A stretch of 64,000 bases of DNA, from assembly GCA_015232455.1 (NCBI GenBank), contig JADFZQ010000013.1, positions 26,910 through 90,909 on the forward strand. Reading direction: 5' to 3'. Of the stretch, positions 26,539 through 34,678 are shown piece after piece. How positions within the stretch are numbered: position 1 is the first letter of the stretch; every line of letters begins with the position of its first letter. The notes beneath the pieces were generated by a model. The model was not told the DNA's origin. It ran no database searches and worked only from the letters and a program-made list of their open reading frames with translations. The translations under genes were made by a program, and so were the position numbers. The stretch comes from Desulfamplus sp. (GTDB lineage: Bacteria > Desulfobacterota > Desulfobacteria > Desulfobacterales > Desulfobacteraceae).

Positions 26539-27720
26539 ATGTTAATTAATAAGAATTTTACCTTTCTTTTGTTTATATCTCTAATAGTTTGCTGCATCAA
26601 CATCTCAATTGCCAACGAAAACAATCCAAGTTCTGATAAAAAAAAGCAAGAGAGGGTATTAGAACAAAAATCATCACAATTATTAGAGCAACAAAATGGA
26701 GAGCAAAAGAATAAGCAAAAATATAGCGAAATTTATAATGTTAAAAAACGTGATACACTATGGGATATCTCAGATAAAAAACTTCAATCACCTTATAGAT
26801 GGCCCGCATTATGGGGTCGTAATCCTCATATTCGCAACCCACATTGGATATACCCTGGTGAGACGATATACCTATATGACCATAGAAACTCATCTAATAC
26901 AAATCAATCTGCTTCACTCTCACCTGTATATACTCCTACCGAACCACTTGAAAAAATTGAAGTTAATCAGCCCTACTACTATTTTTATCCTCTGATGGAG
27001 AGCGTAGGTTATATAAAAGAGAGGGCTGTGAACCCTATTGGAAAGATTATGTCATGTATGCCACAATTTCAGAAAGAGATTGACATTGATAATGGGGTAT
27101 ATCTTCAAGTTAATGACGAATCTAATATTATGGTCGGAGATCAATTTCAAATTCTTAGAACTTTCTATATTAGAGATAAAAATTCAACAACCTTTCCATT
27201 AGTTCAACATTACATAACAGGAGTTGTTGAGGTAACTAAGTTGAAATCAAAACCTTGTAAATGTCATGAGCAGGTATCTCAAATAGAGGGAAAAATTATT
27301 AAAGCATACCGTACAATCTTTGCAGATGATATTCTGATTCCTTATAACCCTGTTGATTCAAAAATTCTTGTAAGGCAGTCTAATGAAAATATAAATGCAA
27401 AAATTTTATTTTCTGAGGATCATAAAAAACAAATTTCAGAAAACGCAATTGTGTTCATAGATAAGGGAAAAGCTGACGGACTGCAAACTGGTCAGTTTTA
27501 TGATATTTACAATCAACCAAGGGGTGAATTAATTGAGCCGGATAAATTTATAGAAAAAACAGAACGTATAGGAGAACTCGTTGTATTGCATATGGAAGAT
27601 ACAACATCTTCCGCGTTGATTACATATTCATATAAAGATATAGCACCAGGAGATATTATGGTTACTCCCCATTCAAAAAATGCTGTTACTAACACAACTT
27701 TAATGGGTAATTATAAATAA
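26539..27720 (+). CDS. LysM peptidoglycan-binding domain protein
   Basis: 393 aa. A signal peptide (about 1-25), a Gln/Lys/Glu-rich linker, then a LysM domain: YNVKKRDTLWDISDKKLQSPYRWPALW through GETIYLYD (about 68-115). The C-terminal 250 residues resemble the region found after LysM in deltaproteobacterial envelope proteins, with a repeated glycine-containing DGLQTGQFYDIY-like strand pattern. It probably binds peptidoglycan in the periplasm. AAGGAG precedes the ATG. It lies between a lipoprotein gene and an M23 peptidase gene on one strand, suggesting a shared role in cell-wall maintenance. Confidence 0.88.
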   Translation: MLINKNFTFLLFISLIVCCINISIANENNPSSDKKKQERVLEQKSSQLLEQQNGEQKNKQKYSEIYNVKKRDTLWDISDKKLQSPYRWPALWGRNPHIRNPHWIYPGETIYLYDHRNSSNTNQSASLSPVYTPTEPLEKIEVNQPYYYFYPLMESVGYIKERAVNPIGKIMSCMPQFQKEIDIDNGVYLQVNDESNIMVGDQFQILRTFYIRDKNSTTFPLVQHYITGVVEVTKLKSKPCKCHEQVSQIEGKIIKAYRTIFADDILIPYNPVDSKILVRQSNENINAKILFSEDHKKQISENAIVFIDKGKADGLQTGQFYDIYNQPRGELIEPDKFIEKTERIGELVVLHMEDTTSSALITYSYKDIAPGDIMVTPHSKNAVTNTTLMGNYK

Positions 27721-27873
27721 TTTGATACTAAAATATCTTCACTCAAGAAATATTAAAACTGACTTTTGAAGATAATTGTATTGACACATAGCTGATGATA
27801 TGTTTTTTTGCTTTGCAATTAATTATTTGAAGTCAATTTTTATATATAAAACTTAAAAATGAGGTGAAATTCA

Positions 27874-29190
27874 TTGAAACCATCTTTTAAAGTCTTTAAA
27901 TCTCCTTATAACGCCAATAAAATAACTACAATTACCTATAAAATATTTATAATTAAACTTTTAGTAATATTCTTATTTTTTTCTATCTCCGCACTTTTTC
28001 CAGACAATGTAGTAGCAGGCGTAAAGAAAAATAGATCGTTAACAAGTTCAAAGGCAAGCAAATGTGTTTCAAAGAATACTAAATATAAAAATAAAACAGA
28101 TAAAAATGTAGTAAAAAAGAATAAGACTAAAGCTAAGAGAGAGAAAAACCTATCAAAAAATAATAGAGAAAAATCTAAAACAAATAAAAGTTTAGTAAAA
28201 AATAGCAATTCTAAAGACAAAATATCTAAGAATAGAACAAGAAGTAGGAAAACTATTGCTAAAAATAAGAATATCGAGATTGATAGCAAAGCGTCTGGAA
28301 AGCAGAATATTTCGGATAGAGAAGCAAACGTAAGGATAAAGCAAGTCTCAGGAATTGTAAAAAATACTCTTCGCAAGACTCTTGTTAAAATGGGACTTAA
28401 TAAAAAACTTATTAACCATTTATCATCAATATTTAAAAATACTCCAGCCCTATCCAATATTCAAAAGGGTGACATCGTTCAGATTGCATATCAAGAAAAA
28501 CATATAAATGGTAAGTTAGTTAAAACGGGTGTCATAACTGCTGCTATAATAACATCAAAAAAGAAAAGCTACCAAGCATATCGTTTTACATACAATGGTA
28601 AACATGGCTATTATGATGAAAAAGGTAATAGTCTTGAATCATCTTTTTTAAAAGAGCCACTTAGGTACAAAGAGATATCTTCTGGATTTTCTGCAAGACG
28701 ATTGCATCCTATAAAACATATATTTCAACCCCATAATGGTATTGATTATGCTGCACCAACAGGAACACCCATAAAAAGTGTAGGAAACGGAGTTGTTATA
28801 TTTAAAGGCTATGCAGAATCTGCTGGAAATTACTTAAAGATTAAGCATCCAGGTACGGGCATCAGTGAATATATGCACTTGTCAAAATTTCATAAAAGTA
28901 TGAAAGTAAATAAAAAAGTGTCAAAGGGAGATATTATAGGTTATGTGGGTGCTACAGGTTACGCTACAGGTCCACATTTGCATTTAGGTTTCATTGTAAA
29001 TAATCAATATGTAGATTACAGGAAACTTAAATTACCTCATGGAACTCCACTTCCTAAACAATTCAGAAATATTTTTTTTCAGCATGTTGCTATGCTTAAC
29101 AAACAGTGGAACAGAAATGCCAGAAGAGAATTTTCTTACAATATGCCTTATTCCTCTATAGTCATAAATAATACTAAACATGCTCTCTAA
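27874..29190 (+). CDS. M23-family (LytM-type) murein peptidase
   Basis: 438 aa from a TTG start with GAGGTG eight bases upstream. An N-terminal membrane anchor (about 25-50) is followed by about 100 residues rich in Lys, Asn and Ser, then a spacer and the LytM domain. The zinc ligands are seen as HNGID (about 287) and HLHLG (about 368), so the enzyme should be active, not a degenerate activator. It would cut peptide cross-links of peptidoglycan in the periplasm. The Lys-rich tether is unusually long and may bind anionic wall or membrane. It overlaps gpsA by 11 bp. Confidence 0.92.
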   Translation: MKPSFKVFKSPYNANKITTITYKIFIIKLLVIFLFFSISALFPDNVVAGVKKNRSLTSSKASKCVSKNTKYKNKTDKNVVKKNKTKAKREKNLSKNNREKSKTNKSLVKNSNSKDKISKNRTRSRKTIAKNKNIEIDSKASGKQNISDREANVRIKQVSGIVKNTLRKTLVKMGLNKKLINHLSSIFKNTPALSNIQKGDIVQIAYQEKHINGKLVKTGVITAAIITSKKKSYQAYRFTYNGKHGYYDEKGNSLESSFLKEPLRYKEISSGFSARRLHPIKHIFQPHNGIDYAAPTGTPIKSVGNGVVIFKGYAESAGNYLKIKHPGTGISEYMHLSKFHKSMKVNKKVSKGDIIGYVGATGYATGPHLHLGFIVNNQYVDYRKLKLPHGTPLPKQFRNIFFQHVAMLNKQWNRNARREFSYNMPYSSIVINNTKHAL

Positions 29191-30223
29191 TAAAGATGAA
29201 AAAAACGGAGTTCAGGAGATTGGTGTAATAGGAGCAGGAAGTTGGGGAACAGCTCTTGCTAATCTTTTAGCTGAAAAAGGATATACAGTTTATCTATGGG
29301 CTTATGAGCCTAAAGTTATGCAAGATATTCTCAAATACGGTGAAAATAAACTTTTTTTACCAGATATAAAACTTTCCAAAAATATTATTCCCACTAATGA
29401 TCTTAATGAAGTAGTTAAGTATAACAAAGTTCTTTTGCTTGTTGTTCCTTCCCATACTATGCGTCAAATTGCTAACCAAATAAGTAAATATATTTTACGT
29501 GATACCATAGTAATAACTGCATCAAAAGGCATAGAAGATTGTTCATATCTGACAATGATGGGAGTTATACTTGAGTCAGTTCCTACTCTAAATGAGAATC
29601 AAATAGTTGTTCTTTCAGGTCCAAGTTTTGCTAAAGAGGTTGCAAATAAAGTTCCAACCGCAATAAGCGTGGCTTCAAAAGATATTCATATTGCAACACG
29701 TATTCAGCATATCTTTGCTACAGAATATCTAAGGGTCTATGTAAATGATGATCCCATTGGTCTTGAGATTGGTGGAGCAGTTAAAAATGTCATCGCTATT
29801 GCCGCAGGGTTTGTAGATGGTATGAATTTAGGCTTAAACACCAGAGCAGCCTTAATTACACGCGGACTTGCTGAAATTCGCAGGCTTGGAATGAAGATGG
29901 GTGCAAAGCCTCATACATTTGCTGGACTTTCAGGAGTAGGGGACCTTATTCTTACTTGTACTGGAGATTTAAGTCGTAACTATACTGTTGGAAAACAGCT
30001 TGGACAGGGTATGACAATTTCTGAGATACAAGATAAAAGACTCACTGTTGCAGAAGGCGTAAGAAATACAAAATCTGTTTATAATCTTGCTAAAAAACTC
30101 AATATCGAATTACCAATTATTAATGAAGTTTACAAGGCTTTGTATGAAAACAGTACACCATCAGACGCAATTACTCGTCTTATGACAAGACGTCTTGGAC
30201 ATGAAACAATTGAGCTTGAGTAG
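29180..30223 (+). CDS. gpsA: Glycerol-3-phosphate dehydrogenase [NAD(P)+]
   Basis: 347 aa. Rossmann motif GVIGAGSWGTALANLL (about 12-27), the active-site segment GGAVKNVIAIAAGFVDG with the catalytic Lys, and the C-terminal LSGVGDLILTCTGDLSRNY. It reduces dihydroxyacetone phosphate to sn-glycerol-3-phosphate for phospholipid synthesis. The start overlaps the end of the M23 peptidase gene by 11 bp, so the two are probably translationally coupled. The next gene is the TatD hydrolase, 108 bp downstream. Confidence 0.96.
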   Translation: MLSNKDEKNGVQEIGVIGAGSWGTALANLLAEKGYTVYLWAYEPKVMQDILKYGENKLFLPDIKLSKNIIPTNDLNEVVKYNKVLLLVVPSHTMRQIANQISKYILRDTIVITASKGIEDCSYLTMMGVILESVPTLNENQIVVLSGPSFAKEVANKVPTAISVASKDIHIATRIQHIFATEYLRVYVNDDPIGLEIGGAVKNVIAIAAGFVDGMNLGLNTRAALITRGLAEIRRLGMKMGAKPHTFAGLSGVGDLILTCTGDLSRNYTVGKQLGQGMTISEIQDKRLTVAEGVRNTKSVYNLAKKLNIELPIINEVYKALYENSTPSDAITRLMTRRLGHETIELE

Positions 30224-30331
30224 TGCACCCCTTTTTCGCAATTTAATGGTTTAAATATTTGCTTAAAACTCCTTATAACTTTTAGTCACTTAAGAATTAA
30301 CACTCTTTGATTTATTCACTTCTCTTCCTTA

Positions 30332-31240
30332 ATGAACACAATCGCAAATACAAATAATCTTAGCGTTAATAATAGAGGATTTAACTTTTTTGATGCACAC
30401 TGTCATCTTCAAGAGCCTGAAATAATATGGGATATTGATGGTATTATATCAAGATGGAGAGAAAACAGTGGTGGTACTATTGTATGCTGCGGAACAAAAG
30501 AGTCAGATTGGCAAGCAGTAGCTAACATTGCTTCAATATATGATAATATAATCCCTTGCTTTGGAGTCCATCCATGGTTTGTCGAAGATGTCTCTGACAA
30601 GTGGTTCTATAGTTTAGAGAAATACCTTAATATAACATCTAACTATTATAAGTATTCTAAACCTCTTATAGGTGAAATAGGCATAGACCATGTTCTTAAA
30701 AATATTGATAAAAAAAAGCAGGAGATAATATTTAAAACTCAACTTGGCATGGCAAAAGAGCTGCACATTCCTGTATCAATCCATATACGTAAAGGATGGG
30801 ATATACTAATCAAAATTATCAAAAACATAGGACAAATCAGCAATGGCGGAGTTATTCACTCTTATTCTGGCTCCGCTGATATGATACCAATTCTTCAGAA
30901 ATATGGTTTTTATATATCATTTTCAGGTTCAGTAACACATTCTAACAATAAGAAGGTACAAAAGTCATTAAAACAAGTCTCACCCGAAAGGCTGTTGATT
31001 GAGACAGATAGCCCTGCAATATTGCCTTACTATCCTTATTTAGAATCTGAAAATCAACAAAGTATTTACTATGATTCATCTAATCCTAAATGGACTACAA
31101 AACTTTTCCAGATGGGATTAAATGAACCTTGTAATATCTTTATGGTTGCAACTGCCATATCAAAGATTCTTGACATTCCTCTATCTGAAGTAGCTCTAAG
31201 AACAGATTCTAACGGCAAAGAGCTTTTTCTAAAAAGATGA
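30332..31240 (+). CDS. TatD-family metal-dependent hydrolase
   Basis: 302 aa. The N-terminal metal motif FFDAHCHLQ (HxH), the central Glu in LIGEIGID (about 112), two further His in the SIHIRKG and VIHSYSG segments, and the C-terminal Asp in LLIETDSP fit the TatD amidohydrolase fold. Family members are 3'-5' DNA exonucleases or D-aminoacyl-tRNA-type hydrolases. The protein is longer than typical TatD (about 260 aa) because of an N-terminal stretch and an insertion near the C-terminus. Its last three codons lie inside a perfect palindrome shared with the convergent HPt gene. Confidence 0.88.
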   Translation: MNTIANTNNLSVNNRGFNFFDAHCHLQEPEIIWDIDGIISRWRENSGGTIVCCGTKESDWQAVANIASIYDNIIPCFGVHPWFVEDVSDKWFYSLEKYLNITSNYYKYSKPLIGEIGIDHVLKNIDKKKQEIIFKTQLGMAKELHIPVSIHIRKGWDILIKIIKNIGQISNGGVIHSYSGSADMIPILQKYGFYISFSGSVTHSNNKKVQKSLKQVSPERLLIETDSPAILPYYPYLESENQQSIYYDSSNPKWTTKLFQMGLNEPCNIFMVATAISKILDIPLSEVALRTDSNGKELFLKR

Positions 31241-31281
31241 TTTTAGTTCTAAACAAAGAGAATTAAAATCATCTTTTTAGA
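31228..31281. terminator. Bidirectional terminator made of the 3' ends of two convergent genes
   Basis: An 18-bp perfect stem (31228-31245 with 31264-31281) and 18-nt loop, with A-tracts and T-tracts at both ends. The arms contain the last codons and stops of both the TatD gene (plus) and the HPt gene (minus), so both proteins end in Leu-Lys-Arg. Confidence 0.85.
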
Positions 31282-31604
31282 TTATCTCTAATCATGTTGA
31301 ACTGGCTTTTTAAAAAAGAGATTTTTTCTGCTATTAGACTCTGATTACTGTTCTTTGCGGCTTTTTCAAGTTCTGCTGCAGTGGTAGAAATATCTACCAG
31401 CCCAAGATTACCAGACGCTCCTTTGATAGAATGAGCTGCCATAGCTGCTTGGCTATAATTGCCGGCTAAAAATTCTGTTTCAAAATTGACAATGTCTGTC
31501 ATAGAGACATCAACAAGCATCTCTAATAATTCAACAAACTCTTCCTCTTCCAATCCAATATTTGATGCCATCTCTTTGAAATCCATTGTTATTGACTCCT
31601 CCAT
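31269..31604 (-). CDS. Histidine phosphotransfer (HPt) domain protein
   Basis: 111 aa, one HPt domain. The phospho-accepting His lies in AAHSIKGASGNLGL (about residue 58), with the flanking helices and the AAELEKAAK segment expected for a four-helix bundle. It would relay phosphoryl groups between a hybrid kinase and a response regulator. The hybrid kinase at 52056 lacks its own HPt and could be a partner, but nothing shows this directly. It follows the small unknown gene at 31626 by 21 bp. Confidence 0.92.
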   Translation of the reverse strand: MEESITMDFKEMASNIGLEEEEFVELLEMLVDVSMTDIVNFETEFLAGNYSQAAMAAHSIKGASGNLGLVDISTTAAELEKAAKNSNQSLIAEKISFLKSQFNMIRDNLKR

Positions 31605-31625
31605 TTTCCTGTAAATAATTAGGTG

Positions 31626-31979
31626 CTAAAAAGCAATCTCTTTTTTAATATGGCTATTTTCATCCATCATAAAAATTTTATACCCATTTGTTTTTGCATG
31701 ATAAATAAGGTCATCTTTTATAATTGCTTGAATCTCATATTTTCTTATCATTAAATCTTTTGGCATCAAAAGAAAGCACTGCTGAGCCTCCTCTTTTGTT
31801 TCAAAAGCTGGAATAAAGGATTGAGTAGCCTTATCAGGAGTTTTAACATCATCAACATTATCCGCTTTGTAAGGCATATTAAAACCCATCAACTCTTCAG
31901 ATGGTGTCTCTGGGTCTTGCACGACTACATAAACCCACTCTTTTTTTATATCTGTTTCCATTATTATTTTTCCCATCAA
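31626..31979 (-). CDS. Small protein of unknown function
   Basis: 117 aa; I do not recognise the family. The sequence is mixed, soluble, without signal peptide or membrane helix. It has a hydrophobic WVYVVVQDP strand near the start and an FETKEEAQQCFLLMP segment like a small alpha/beta domain. Starts are possible at residues 1, 2 or 7. It is co-directional with the HPt gene (21 bp apart), so a role in the same signalling relay is possible. It lies between the HPt gene and the terminator of the acs operon. Confidence 0.6.
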   Translation of the reverse strand: MMGKIIMETDIKKEWVYVVVQDPETPSEELMGFNMPYKADNVDDVKTPDKATQSFIPAFETKEEAQQCFLLMPKDLMIRKYEIQAIIKDDLIYHAKTNGYKIFMMDENSHIKKEIAF

Positions 31980-32023
31980 ATCAAAAAAGTATAATTTTTT
32001 GATTTAAAGTTTACACTCAAATC

Positions 32024-32059
32024 AAAAACCCCTCCCTTTTAAATTAAGGAAGGGGTTTT
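32024..32059 (-). terminator. Intrinsic terminator of the acs operon
   Basis: Stem AAAACCCCTCCCTT paired with AAGGAAGGGGTTTT (one mismatch), T-tract on the minus strand, about 90 bp after the acsE stop codon. Confidence 0.8.
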
Positions 32060-32147
32060 GTGATTATAATTGTGCAATTTTATGATCTACAAAATTATGA
32101 TTAAAAAAAATAAATAGTTAAATTAGAATCATACAAATTGAGATAGA

Positions 32148-33053
32148 TCAAACTTCAAGCCATGAATCTGAGTAAAGAGTATTACCAAGAATAACATTTA
32201 CTGTTTTTGCATAATCTTGCATCTCTTTTGAAAGACTTGAGATGTTAGGCTGATTACCGTCCATAATACCATAAATAAGATCAACAATATCTTGACGTTT
32301 ACCTTTAGCAATTTCAGTGAGTTTAGTATCAAGAGGATCAGAAATCACAGATTCCATACCATATTTTTGCAGCATAACCATATAAGTCTGGTTCAAAATT
32401 GGTCTTAAGTGACTTGGAGGACCATTTGAAATATTAGAAAGACCGCAAGTGCTTTTTGCACCAGGTGCAATATCTTGAAGCATTCCCTGGAAATTCATAA
32501 GGCTTATTGCCTGTGGCTGCTGAATATTTACTGGAGTTACAATACCATCAACCCAGATACGCTCATTGGCTATACCAGCTTCGTTTGCAAAATAGAGAAG
32601 CTCAACAGCAAGAGCAGCTCTTTCGTTCTCATCTCTTGGCAGACCTTCAGGTCCCCACATAAGAGCTACAAAGTCAGCATCATATTTAGCTGCCATTGGT
32701 ACCATAACTTCATATCTTTCAGGTCTTGCCATGATTGAGTTGATAATATGAGGTCTGCTTGCTGGTTTTATAATTTTCAAACCAGCTTCAATAGCATCAA
32801 TATTTGATGTATCTAAGAGAAGAGGCATTCCTGGAACTGCCTCTTGAACAACCTGAATTACCCAGGGCATAAGCTCTTTACCAAATTTTTTTGCAGGTCC
32901 AAGGTTGATGTCAATGTAATCCATTCCCTTTGCTTTCTGTTCTATAACTTCTTTCTGAATAGGCTCTGGATTACGTTTTGCTGGATCAGGCTCTTTGAAC
33001 TGTTTTCCAATAACATTGGAAATTACATTCAAACTTTCTCCGAAAAGTATCAT
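32148..33053 (-). CDS. acsE: Methyltetrahydrofolate:corrinoid/iron-sulfur protein methyltransferase
   Basis: 301 aa with AAGGAA upstream of the ATG. A pterin-binding (dihydropteroate-synthase-like) TIM barrel containing DYIDINLGPAKK, PLLLDTSN, and GLSNISNGPP. The last carries the conserved Asn that helps protonate the pterin N5. It moves the methyl group of CH3-THF to the cobalt of AcsCD. It is the last gene of the acsD-cooS-acsB-acsC-acsE set and is followed by a terminator. 131 bp separate it from acsC. Confidence 0.95.
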   Translation of the reverse strand: MILFGESLNVISNVIGKQFKEPDPAKRNPEPIQKEVIEQKAKGMDYIDINLGPAKKFGKELMPWVIQVVQEAVPGMPLLLDTSNIDAIEAGLKIIKPASRPHIINSIMARPERYEVMVPMAAKYDADFVALMWGPEGLPRDENERAALAVELLYFANEAGIANERIWVDGIVTPVNIQQPQAISLMNFQGMLQDIAPGAKSTCGLSNISNGPPSHLRPILNQTYMVMLQKYGMESVISDPLDTKLTEIAKGKRQDIVDLIYGIMDGNQPNISSLSKEMQDYAKTVNVILGNTLYSDSWLEV

Positions 33054-33184
33054 TGTTATTGTTCCTTTTTTATCTTAAATTTTTATATGAAAAAAAGGGA
33101 CGATAGAGTTCAACAACTTTATTTACCGCCCCTGTAATTTCATTAAGTGGCTAAGTTTTACGCCGTAAAATAAAACCTTTGTAT

Positions 33185-34525
33185 CTATTTTGTTTTAAGG
33201 AATGCGGGTAAGTGGGCAGCCTCTCTTGGTCCAACTGTGATTGTCCAACCAGGAAGCTCTTCTTCAACATCACCAGCAATTGCAGCAGCATAACCCGGAA
33301 TAATAAGCTCTTTATGAGCAACTTTGTCCATGATGCCAGATTTTTTAACAAAAGCACCAACGTCATCACCGCCAAATTTTCCAGCAGCCCAAGCTGTAAG
33401 AACAGATAGACCTTCAGAATCTTTGATAAGCAGCCAGCATGGAACTTTACTTGCCTCAATCTCACCAGATACAATAAAGTAGGTCAATGCAAAGTTAGTA
33501 GTTACAGCAACTGGAGAGTTTTCATTTGGATTACCAATTGGGTAAATACCTTCAGTAACTGTCATAGGTCTTTGAGGATCGGTAAATATATTGAGTCTTT
33601 CAAGAAGGAGTGGGAAAATAGATTCTGGTCTAAAGTCAGATAAAACAACAATTCCGCCATATTTTGCTACAAACATAGCAGCAATAAGGGTCTCCATATC
33701 AAGGTTGGAAGCCATTTCGCATGGGAATGTAATAGTTGGGAAACCAAGTGCTTTATTGCCGGCTTTTAATGCAGCACGGCGGATTGCCACCTGATCTTCA
33801 AGAGCTTGTTTAATCTCTCTTGAACCTGAATCAATAACAATATCTTTAATTCCCATTCCAGTGAGCTTTTCTGTCAAAGGAATAAGATTTGCTACTGCAT
33901 CTGCTTTAACAGCAATTGGAAGATCGTTTTCTTTTGCAATAGCACCCATAGCATCAATGTTTGCAGCAGTTGCACCGCAAATAAGAGGGCGTTTAAAGCC
34001 AGCAGCTTCAACACCAGCTTTCATAACATCAACATCTTCTGTCATTAAAACTACGTTGAACTCAGATTCTGAAGCGATCTTTTTAGCAACAGCAGCAAAA
34101 GCAGCAGCTCCTTTGCCAGCATCTTTTACGACAATAAGTTCTGGTCTTAAATTAAGTCCTACACGCTCATACTGGAACGCATTAAAGGCTTTAAGCTTTG
34201 CATTAAGAGCAGAATCATCTATATCTGAAGGGATTGTCGCAGCAAGAACGGTTGGGTTGAAAAAAGTCTTTTCATGTCTGTAAAGAACGGTCTCACCACC
34301 TGTTACTCTTTGACGTACGCCCTTTCCAAGTTTAACGGGACGAATTGGAGGTGCTGATGCTTCGGCAAGTTTCTCTTTTGCTTCGTCGGAAACATAAGGA
34401 CAACTGTCTAATTCAGCCTTTCCAGATGCCAAATTCATGGCAAAGGCAAGGCAGGTGGGAACACCACACTCCTTGCAGTTTGTCTTAGGAAGGAGTTTGA
34501 ATATCTGTATTCCGGTTAACGCCAT
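33185..34525 (-). CDS. acsC: Corrinoid/iron-sulfur protein large (gamma) subunit
   Basis: 446 aa with GAGGAGA upstream of the ATG. The N-terminal 4Fe-4S domain has cysteines in CKECGVPTC and, 17 residues later, LDSC. A TIM-barrel domain follows, then the C-terminal corrinoid-binding domain. With AcsD it accepts the methyl group from AcsE and hands it to the A-cluster of AcsB. The FeS cluster reactivates oxidised cobalt. Length and motif spacing are normal. It lies between acsB and acsE. Confidence 0.96.
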   Translation of the reverse strand: MALTGIQIFKLLPKTNCKECGVPTCLAFAMNLASGKAELDSCPYVSDEAKEKLAEASAPPIRPVKLGKGVRQRVTGGETVLYRHEKTFFNPTVLAATIPSDIDDSALNAKLKAFNAFQYERVGLNLRPELIVVKDAGKGAAAFAAVAKKIASESEFNVVLMTEDVDVMKAGVEAAGFKRPLICGATAANIDAMGAIAKENDLPIAVKADAVANLIPLTEKLTGMGIKDIVIDSGSREIKQALEDQVAIRRAALKAGNKALGFPTITFPCEMASNLDMETLIAAMFVAKYGGIVVLSDFRPESIFPLLLERLNIFTDPQRPMTVTEGIYPIGNPNENSPVAVTTNFALTYFIVSGEIEASKVPCWLLIKDSEGLSVLTAWAAGKFGGDDVGAFVKKSGIMDKVAHKELIIPGYAAAIAGDVEEELPGWTITVGPREAAHLPAFLKTK

Positions 34526-34678
34526 TGTTATCTCCTCTTTAATATATTATTTAATGTAGAGGCAAGTTTAACTTATATAGAGATAATTTAAAAATTGTCT
34601 CTATATAAGTTTTTGATTATCTGCATCTACATATATTTAATTATAAATTATATAACTATCTAATTAGAAGACAAATAA

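Noticed and set aside
27936..28457. 173-aa minus-strand open frame within the M23 gene
   Set aside because: It is the antisense of the lysine-rich tether and gives Leu/Phe-rich nonsense; no RBS.
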